Assembly (NCBI GenBank): GCA_900291925.1
Contig: UWYS01000002.1
Span: 868,001 to 932,000, forward strand
From: Thecaphora thlaspeos
Lineage: Eukaryota; Basidiomycota; Ustilaginomycetes; Urocystidales; Glomosporiaceae
Direction: 5' to 3'
Length of the DNA stretch: 64,000 nucleotides
Shown here: in pieces, positions 56,847-64,000 of the stretch
Layout: each line of letters opens with the position of its first letter
Numbering within the stretch: the stretch's first letter is position 1
Notes under the pieces: model-generated
Told to the model about the DNA's origin: nothing
Databases searched by the model: none
Seen by the model: only the letters and a program-made list of their open reading frames with translations
Program-made: the position numbers and the translations under genes

Positions 56847-57497
56847 TGTGAGGGAGTGGGTGTAAAAGAGCGGTTCGTCGGTGTGTCGAAGGTGCGCTGA
56901 GCGGTGACTGAGCTGAGGTCTTGGACGGGCTGGCAGGATAAGGATGAGGGTCAACTGCGAACGGCGAGCGGAGGGCGGCGAGAAGGTCTGGTCAGGTCAC
57001 GTCTGGCGTGGGCCGCCGCCTTGCGAAAAAGTGGGCCTGTTGCGCCAGGGCTCCGCTCGGATCCGGTGCGCGCTGCAGGCGGAGCCAAGCGACAGGCGGC
57101 CAAGCGCACTGAGGGGTCGCGGGCAGCGGCAGCGGTGCGTTGCAAAATGTTGGCCGCCAAGTCAGGTGCGAGTGCGGTTGCGAGTGCGAGTGCAACAGGC
57201 CAACCACCCCTTCGCCATCAACCCCACCCCCACCTCTTCCCGTCACCATCATCATCCGTCCGCCTTCTTGCCGACGTCCGCACAGCCTCGTCCTCGGCAA
57301 TCTCGTCATACCATCCCGACCTCATCCACGCTCTTTCCACTACCGACGCTCCATCCCTCTGCAGCTACGCGCCAGCTCCTGGCGGGCCGCCTTTCCTCCA
57401 ACCTTTCTATCAGCTCGCCCCAGTCGTCGGCGATCCCCTTCCTTCGAACGTACCACTTCCAGCTAACCTCCCCTCGCCCTACCCCCTCCACCTCGCC
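56847..57497. promoter_or_regulatory. Bidirectional promoter mL54 / RAX1-like
   Basis: 651 bases between divergent starts. The RAX1 frame is open throughout (from 56904), including an ATG at 57147. That stretch lacks family similarity, so it is taken as leader. An N-terminal extension from 57147 cannot be excluded. Confidence 0.45.
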
Positions 57498-58697
57498 ATG
57501 GCCGAAAAACGAAGATCCATGGCGTTACAGTCGTCGAGGACGCGCAAGCGCCTGCCCACCCTCGCAGAGGTCCTCGCACGCAGGACCTCGCCGCCCGTCG
57601 ACCTCTACTGCTTCTACCTCTTCCTCCAGCGCGAAGGCTCAGAGGACTCGCTTGACTTCTGGCTCGACGTACAGCAGCACGAGAATCTTTGCCGCGCCTA
57701 CTTCAAGGACCTCCGCAAGAGCGGCAAGAGCGTTCGCGATGACTGGCCCCTCTATTACCGCGAGGCAAAGGTGCGCGGGAGCATCTACAACAAGGTCAAT
57801 GGCATCAACGAGGAAGGCTACGAAGATTACCCGGTACAGCGCGGGCCAGGGAGCAGCGTGGGCCACGGGCGCGGACCGGGCGCCGAGACGCCAGACTTCT
57901 CCAATCTCTCGCACACCGTCGACGCTCCGGTCTCGCCCGAGGAGAGGCCCGCCAACGGACCGCGCTTTCCGGGCGATCCGGACTACCTCGCGCAGCAGAC
58001 ACGCGCCGAACGCAAACACATACTCGCCAAGCGTGCCAGCGTAGCGCCCACCGTCATCTCGCGCGCTGCTGCCATCACCCGCATCGACCTGGTGGCCAGC
58101 GCTGAGCGCATCTACGCGCGCTACCTGCTCCCGGGCAGCGAAAAGGAAATCTACCTCCCAGCGCCGCTGCGCATCACCAGCTTCCCGATCAGCTCCAGCT
58201 CGCTCCCGCACCCGCAGGACGAGGAGCAGCAGCGCGCCCTCGCTCGCGTCCCGGACATGTTCCACTTTCAGAAGGAGTACGTCTTCCGCACCATGGAGGC
58301 AGACGTCTTCCCGCGCTTCCTGCGCTCCAAGGCGTTCGGCAACCTCACGCCCATCTCGGCGCTCGTCCGGCTCAGTCTGGGCCTGCTGGCGCTCTGGGCT
58401 GCGCTCGCCACGGGCTTCAGCTTCATCTTCCTCGACGTCGATCGAACGAAGCGCCTCTGGGTCATCCTGCCGTTCTCGGTCGCCGTGCTGCTCATCATCT
58501 CGCACCAGTACGAGCTGGACCCCGTCCTCGTCTTCCTCTCGCAGTCCGAGACGACGCCGTTTCACCTGATCCGCCTCCGCGAGCCCTACGTCAAGAAGCT
58601 CCTCCTGCAGCGGAGCTTCGGCGTCCTCTTGTTGATCGCGCTCATCACGGCGGCCCTGACGGTGCTGTTTGTGTTTGTCCCCGGACACCGGCTCTGA
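57498..58697 (+). CDS. RAX1: RGS-fold membrane protein, Rax1-like, 399 aa
   Basis: In yeast Rax1 marks old division sites for bipolar budding with Rax2. The N-terminal RGS-like fold begins LPTLAEVLARRTSPPVDLYCFY and DFWLDVQQHENLCR, closely matching the family's opening. It is interrupted by a Pro/Gly-rich loop (about 115-165) and resumes with AERIYARYLLPGSEKEIYLP and FRTMEADVFPRFLRSKAF. Three hydrophobic segments follow: LSLGLLALWAALATGFSFIF (about 295-315), WVILPFSVAVLLII (about 325-340) and GVLLLIALITAALTVLFVFV (about 375-395). The start is ATG 57498; length is close to yeast Rax1 (435 aa). Other fungal RGS-TM regulators of G-alpha are an alternative, but they usually differ in this order. 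Confidence 0.8.
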   Translation: MAEKRRSMALQSSRTRKRLPTLAEVLARRTSPPVDLYCFYLFLQREGSEDSLDFWLDVQQHENLCRAYFKDLRKSGKSVRDDWPLYYREAKVRGSIYNKVNGINEEGYEDYPVQRGPGSSVGHGRGPGAETPDFSNLSHTVDAPVSPEERPANGPRFPGDPDYLAQQTRAERKHILAKRASVAPTVISRAAAITRIDLVASAERIYARYLLPGSEKEIYLPAPLRITSFPISSSSLPHPQDEEQQRALARVPDMFHFQKEYVFRTMEADVFPRFLRSKAFGNLTPISALVRLSLGLLALWAALATGFSFIFLDVDRTKRLWVILPFSVAVLLIISHQYELDPVLVFLSQSETTPFHLIRLREPYVKKLLLQRSFGVLLLIALITAALTVLFVFVPGHRL

Positions 58698-59856
58698 GCT
58701 GGGTCCGCACGCCGGCCCGGCCGCTCGGCCATTCTGGGCAGTCAGCGCTCGACGCTTTAGGTTGCACACCTTTCTTTCGGACACTACCTAGCAATGATGC
58801 GACGCGAACACGCCAGAGATGGTCTTGGAGCCTGGCAGCAGCGAGCTGGACTCCCTCGCCGCTCGACGCAGGTGCCTCTCTGCGGCCATTTTGATACGGG
58901 CCGCGCCTTGTCTCGCAATCTCGTCGCCCTGTTGTTCTTTCTCCCGCACATAGTCTCTCTTCAGCCATCCTGTATACCCCACAGCGCCCGAGTCCTGGCC
59001 CAGGCTTGCCGGCAATCTATACGCTCTCTCTCTATCTTTCTCTATGTACTTGCGTGAGCCCCGATGAGCCACGTTGCCGGTCGGTTCGGTCCTGCTAGCG
59101 TCGGCGGTGTGTGGAGGAATGGGCTTAGGACTTCCTAGCACGATGGGCAGAAGCGACAGCCACGACGAGTCGCTGGCGAGGGGCGGAGGTTGTGGTGACG
59201 CTGTGAAGGGCTGAGGCTGCAGGCGCAAAGGGACATTTGTCTGTAAGCGATAGGGGCCAAGGACGTACGTTCACCTACAGTAACTACAGTACATTTGACT
59301 GTAAGTACAGTACCCTCGCAACATCTGGCAGCTCCTCGCTTCTTCTCGCCCAAAGACCTTGATCTCCCCCTCCCCCCCCCCCTTTCGAGTGCCCCCGTCG
59401 TTCAAGGTTCCCGCCGGCCGACCAGCATAGACCTCGGTACATTGTTCAGCGTCTGAAGGGAACGTGTCGCTGTTCCTATCTCGGCGGAGCGCCGGAGACG
59501 GGCCACTGCCTTGCTGCTTGGCCAGCCGGTACTTAGCTGTAGGATCAGCACCTTCCTGGATCGACGAGCTCCACGACGGCGAGACCATCCGTCGCATCGC
59601 TCCCATTCTGCCGCTCGCATGGTGTCTTACGACATAGAAAAGGGGCAGGATCTATGCCTTCTCGCAAAGGATTCCTCAGCACATACACGTAAGTTCTGTA
59701 CATATAGCTGCACACCCGTAGCTGTTATTGAGAGGTGTCGGCTGAGGCAACCTCGAATCACTTCTCTCTTTCCCTCCCTTCATCTCGTCGCAACATCTCC
59801 TTCCATCCGGTCCAGCACTCCCGACCGCTGACGACCCAGATCGCCTCTCGCTCAAG
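58698..59856. promoter_or_regulatory. Gap RAX1-like to sphingomyelinase, with TACAGTA cluster
   Basis: About 1.15 kb. Three TACAGTA copies at 59276, 59285 and 59306 lie 550-580 bases upstream of the sphingomyelinase start. A C10 run lies near 59373. No gene is supported. Confidence 0.45.
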
Positions 59857-62410
59857 ATGAAGGCCGTCATTCTCGCCTTGGTGCTGGCCTGTACGGCCGG
59901 CTACGTCTACGCCTTTCCCGCTCGCGGCCAGGGCGTGTTTGAAGCCATCGTCTCTTCGCCGTCTGCACCTGGCTCCAGTCCCATCTCCACCTCAACTCCG
60001 ACTCCGACGCACGCCTACAGCCCCGAGCCCTACACGGCGCCCAGCGCCTTCCCTACGTCCGCGTTCAAGTCGTACTACTTCCTTCCCGACGGTCTGACGG
60101 CCGAGCCCCGGCCCGTGGTCACGGACGTCGCGCGCCACTCGATCTTTCCTGATGGTCCGTTCAACCCGACTCTCGTACCGCCTCCTCCGGCACCCACCGA
60201 TGCCGTCTACCCAATTCCCATCCGCGGCGACGGCGGGAGCAAGGGCAGCGCTACCGAGTTTGCCGCTACCATCGAGAGAAACATCACTTCCATCCTCGAC
60301 GGATCTCAGTCTTCTTGCGACAAGTGCCTCTCCTCTCTCAAGGTGGTGCAGCAGCTGGCTCGAGCGTATCCCAAGACGGCCCCGGGCGTCATGGTCGATC
60401 TATGCAAACGATACGGTTACGCCACCAACGCTACGTGCGAGGCGCAGTATACGGGCGAGGTGCTGGGCGCCGTCTACACGCAGGTGCTGAGCTACGCCGA
60501 CTTTACCTCGCCCAACAGCACAGACGCCCAGCACATCTGTGCCAACCTGCTCGCTTCCAAGTCGAACTGCACTCTCCCCGCTCCGCGAGTCCTCGACGAC
60601 GAGTTCCTCGATGGTTGGTTCGGCGGCAAGGACAAGCGAGCCCCACCAAAGGAGACGGCGCACGGCAAGAAGAAGGCGGGCAGGCCGAAGAAGGGCGGCG
60701 GAAACCTCAAGGTCCTCCATATGAGCGACGTTCACGTCGATCCGCGCTTCTTTGTCGGCGGCGAAGCCTGTGAGTCGCTCCCCCCTTCTGCTCCCGCCTT
60801 TGGTCCATCACCTGCCAGCACGCTTATCCATTTACCTTTCTTTGCCGTCTCTCAACGACACACACCGGACCGATAGCTTGCACCCAGGGGCGCTGCTGCC
60901 GCGCCGACGCGTACAACAAGACGCTCTCCACCTCGCCCTTCGAGCCGGGCCAGCTCCCGCTTTCGAACATCTCGGAACCTGCCGTCTACTTTGGCAACTA
61001 CCTGTGCGACACACCGTGGTCCCTCGCCGTCGCGGCTCTCGAGAGCGTAACACACCTCAACGGCGGCAAGGAGGTCGACATGACGCTCTATACGGGCGAT
61101 ATGGTGGTCCACGACGTGGCGCAGTACGTCAGCAAGGACCTGGTCACCTATACCCAGCAGAGCATGTTTGACCTCATGAAGAGGCTCCTCGGAGCGGGTC
61201 CTGTGTTCGCTGCCATTGGCAATCACGATAGCACACCCTCCGATGCGGCGGCGCAGCATGCCCTGCCCGACGGACGGGGGGAGCAATTCAGCTGGGATTG
61301 GGACAACGTGGCGAGGCTGTGGGAGGTGAGTTTGGTCGTCCAAGCTTCCCCCTCGACTCGAAAGCAATGCTTGCGCTTCGTCCGCTGACCCTCCTCGAGG
61401 ACGACATTTGCGATCCTCTCAACAGGCAGAAGGATGGTTCGACCACGAGGAAGCCGAGCAGGTGCGGGCGCACTATGCCGGCTACTCGGTCACGCCTCGT
61501 AACGGGCTGCGCATCATCACGCTCAACACCGACTTCTGGTACAGATCCAACGTCTTCAACAGCATCAACTCGTACGACCCGGACTACAGCCAGGTACGTG
61601 TCCGTCCGACCGTTCTCTCCAGCAACACGATGCAGGCTGGATTGTGAGCTGATGAAACGGGGATGTGCTTGGTGATGACTTGGTGTACTCGCTTCGCAGA
61701 CGCTGCGCTTCCTCACGGACGAGCTCTTCCTGGCCGAAGAGCAGGGAGAGCGAGTCTGGATCGTTGGCCACGTCCTGACGGGCTGGGACGGCAGCAACCC
61801 GCTGGACAACCCTACGAACCTCTTCTACCGCATCGTCGATCGCTTCTCTTCCTCAATCGTCCACATTTTCTTTGGACATACGCACGAGGATCAATTCACC
61901 ATCTTCTACGCCGGCAACGGGACGGTGCAGACGGCCGAGACTGTGCGCGCAGTCAGCTTCATGGCTCCCTCGGTGACGCTGGGGAATAATGTGAATCCTG
62001 CCCTTCGGATCCTGGAGGTAGATCCAGAGACGTACGAGGTCATGAACTGGCACCAATTCTACGCGGACGTCACGACCTTCCCCTCTCTCGCAACGAACGG
62101 CCACGGACCGGTGTTCCAACACCTCTACTCGGCCAGGGAGGCTTATGGCAACTTCACAGCGCAAGGTCTAGGTATCTGGCCGGAGGATGCACCGCTCAAT
62201 GCGACATTCTGGCATGCTCTCACGGTAGAGATGGAGCAAAGACCCCACCTCGTGCAGGACTTTACCGTCAATCAGGGAAGGAACAGCGAGAAGAGCCCCA
62301 CGTGCACCCAGCACGAATGCGTACAGGCTAAAATATGTTATATGCGCAGCGGGTCGGCACAATTGGGCAAAAAGTGCACTAGGGGCTATGCTAGTGTTCA
62401 ATCATCCTAG
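59857..62410 (+). CDS. Secreted acid sphingomyelinase-like phosphodiesterase, 746 aa
   Basis: Calcineurin-like metallophosphoesterase predicted to cleave sphingomyelin-type phosphodiesters outside the cell or in vacuoles. Exons: 59857-60769, 60877-61325, 61426-61593 and 61700-62410 (introns 107, 100 and 106 bp, all GT-AG). A signal peptide is obvious (MKAVILALVLACTAGYVYA). A saposin-B domain (about 148-245) has the cysteine pattern SCDKC, DLCKRYG, TCEAQY, ICANLL and NCTLP. A basic linker KKKAGRPKKGGG precedes the catalytic domain. Metal ligands: MSDVHVDP, YTGDMVVHD, AIGNHD, IVGHVLTGW and FFGHTHED. After the catalytic domain (NNVNPALRILEVDPETYEV onwards) comes a C-terminal region with Cys pairs (TCTQHECVQAKICY). 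Many N-glycosylation sequons. The family also includes PPN1-like polyphosphatases, but the saposin domain argues for sphingomyelinase. Confidence 0.93.
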
Positions 62411-63037
62411 CTTGCTCGCTCGTGGCTAGAAGATCGTCAGAGTACAGGTGGAAAACTTGATTCGAATCCTTCCGTCGCCAGGCTCGAGAGAGGTAGTGGA
62501 TGTCGTCTCTGCGTGTGCCTCGCACTCGCACTCGCACTCGCACTTGCAGGTGTGGAAGTGGTGGGGGTGAGGGTGGGGAAGGGGGGGGGGAAGGGGCTCA
62601 TTTGCAATGGCGATCATTCAAGCCTGAAAAGAACAGATGAAACGACCATCGGGAGTCACGTAGGCGAAAAAGTCATTCTCAGGCGACGGCGGACCGAAGG
62701 TGAGCGAGAATGGCAGACCTGAAACAATGTCCATTATATAGGAAGGGAGTGTAAGGGGATGGGAAGAGGGAGAGCGGAGGGGAGAGGGGGAGGGGGGGAT
62801 TTTGGCTTAAAATTGATCAAACTCTCGACGGACCCAACGACGAGGCGACACTTGACATGACTAAGGGGGCATAATCGGAAGACAAAAGATTGATCCAGGA
62901 AGACGGCGGCGAGCAGTGCAGACGCAAAAGTGGCGCGCGCTCAGCGGCGGAGATGAATGGCGACGAGGGCACAAGAACACGGAGCAAGAGAGAGGAGCGG
63001 GGAGAGACGCAAGAGCGACAGAAAGAGCGAACGCCGT
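62411..63037. other. Convergent 3' region with hexamer repeat
   Basis: About 630 bases between two convergent stops. It has four CGCACT units at 62521-62544, a G-run near 62582-62590 and purine-rich sequence from 62730 to 62800. No gene is supported. Confidence 0.4.
62521..62544. repeat. (CGCACT)4 hexamer repeat
   Basis: Four tandem units (the last slightly altered) between the convergent genes. Confidence 0.85.
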
Positions 63038-64000
63038 TTACATGTCGGCCTCCCACTCGGGCTGGCGCTTGACAAGCGTCTCCATGACGTCGCGCTTGCT
63101 CTTGGAGGGGGTCTTGACGGCGGCACCCGTCGAGATCGACGGGTAGTAGCGGCAGTTGGAGCTGGCGCCGGCGGGCTGGGCGGCCGGGGTGGGCTTGACG
63201 CCCTGGTACCAGGTCGAGCCAGAGTAGACACCGGGCCACTGACCCTCGACACCGTCGCATTGCTCAAAGACGCCGTTCGAGTAGTTGGCTGGCTGGTTCC
63301 ACTGGCAGCCCATGATGTCGTAGATGTGCGGGCACCACTGCTTGGCGTACGGACCTTCGCGGCAGGCGCGGAAGCAGAACTCGGTCGCCGACATAAAGTT
63401 CTGCCACTCGGGAAGCTGCTCCCAGTTGCCCGTGTAGGCGCGCGTGAAGACGAGGCCGCCGATGGGGTTGCCGTAGCCGCTGGCGCCGTGCGGGTCGAGC
63501 TCGCCTCCCTCGTCGCCAGCCTGAACGTGGATCTTCGTGAAGTCTCCGTTACCTATATCGAGCAAGTTAGCCGAGCAAGGGAGTGCCGAGTGAACGGAAG
63601 AGTCAGTTTCATTGTATCGACAATGCGCAGGTGGTCTAGGTGTCGGTCGCTAGCGAGTGAAATCGCTGCGCGTCATTCTGAGCCGATGCTTACCGGTGAT
63701 CTGGACGAACGAGGGCGTCTTGAGGAAGTGGGCGCCCTTGATGGTGCCGTCGGGGATGAGGCGGGTGCCGTATCCGCTCTTCATGCAGTAGGAGACGAGG
63801 ACCTCCTCGGAGTCGCCGATGGTGACGTACTTCTTAGTGTTGGGCGGGCCGTAGAGGCAGAAGTCCTTGATCGAGTTGATGAAGGTGTTCTGGCACTTTG
63901 CCGTGGGGCTCGAAGCACCGTAGCGGGTCTGGCAGTCGTTGTAGCCGGTCTGGCCGCCTGAGCCCTGGTACTTGGCGGGGAGGTGGGCGGGGTCAAGGCC
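63038..64000 (-). CDS. Macrophage-activating-glycoprotein-like secreted protein, 3' part (cut by window edge)
   Basis: Coding sequence enters from the right edge in frame (codon GGC at 64000). The exon to 63694 reads LDPAHLPAKYQGSGGQTGYN, then CQTRYG and FCLYGPPN. The phase-1 intron 63553-63693 (GTAAGC donor, ATATAG acceptor) leads to exon 2 at 63552-63038: GNGDFTKIHVQAGDEGGELDPHGASGYG, then NPIGGLVFTRAYTG, EFCFRACR and WCPHIYDIMGCQWNQPANY. These motifs are shared by basidiomycete proteins annotated as macrophage-activating glycoprotein. That name comes from immunology; the biochemical role is unknown. Many Cys, Trp and Gly suggest a secreted, disulphide-linked wall protein. The tail has KR pairs (KSKRDVMETLVKRQPEWEADM-like end) that could be Kex2 sites. 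The N-terminus and signal peptide are outside the window. Confidence 0.8.

Noticed and set aside
56904..57497. In-frame N-terminal extension of the RAX1-like protein
   Set aside because: Overlaps the divergent promoter of mL54 and lacks similarity. The ATG at 57147 was kept only as an alternative.
62450..62485. tRNA-like TTCGAAT loop
   Set aside because: The flanking bases do not form the five-pair T stem, and no D or anticodon arm is present.

Overview
This window is nuclear DNA of a fungus, almost certainly a basidiomycete and most likely a high-GC Ustilaginomycotina-type species. The evidence is GC-rich genes on both strands, short introns (about 90-190 bp, GTGAGT/GTAAGT donors) whose exons rejoin conserved proteins, fused PurK-PurE (ADE2), a delta-9 desaturase fused to cytochrome b5, a basidiomycete-type RAS1, DASH and monopolin subunits, and a macrophage-activating-glycoprotein-like secreted protein. 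The placement below phylum is inference. No rRNA, tRNA or CRISPR array was recognised.

Layout. 1-5.7 kb: two minus-strand genes, a DASH Ask1-like kinetochore protein and a four-CBS protein resembling Sds23/Moc1. 7.0-9.1 kb: ADE2. 9.1-12.7 kb: a long gene-free leader region. 12.7-16.8 kb: PPS1-like tandem phosphatase. 17.6-19.0 kb: an epoxide hydrolase whose frame is broken by one indel. 20.3-22.6 kb: an unrecognised coiled-coil protein. 22.9-24.5 kb and 25.0-27.0 kb: a divergent pair, a SET-domain lysine methyltransferase and tyrosyl-DNA phosphodiesterase TDP1. 27.5-29.1 kb: TMA46/ZC3H15. 29.6-34.1 kb: a 1458-residue dysferlin-domain protein. 35.0-38.0 kb: a Golgi apyrase (YND1-like). 38.0-42.1 kb: a gene desert. 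42.1-43.1 kb: RAS1. 44.1-46.0 kb: CSM1/PCS1. 46.5-48.1 kb: OLE1. 49.9-51.6 kb: serine hydroxymethyltransferase. 52.2-54.1 kb: a decayed pogo-like DNA transposon with near-perfect inverted repeats and TA target duplication. 54.7-55.8 kb: KIN17. 56.1-56.8 and 57.5-58.7 kb: a divergent pair, mitochondrial ribosomal protein mL54 and RAX1-like. 59.9-62.4 kb: secreted acid sphingomyelinase. 63.0-64.0 kb: 3' part of a macrophage-activating-glycoprotein-like gene cut by the window edge.

These are independently transcribed eukaryotic genes, not operons. Most are housekeeping: chromosome segregation (ASK1, CSM1), purine and one-carbon metabolism (ADE2, SHM), lipids (OLE1), signalling (RAS1, PPS1, SDS23), DNA repair (TDP1, KIN17). 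The most unusual sequence is the transposon: it is almost free of CpG inside a CpG-rich genome while much of its coding frame is retained. Also notable are a single SHMT gene with two in-frame starts suited to mitochondrial and cytosolic forms, and a TACTGTA motif that recurs only between genes. I found no clear evidence of a wholly new multi-gene system.
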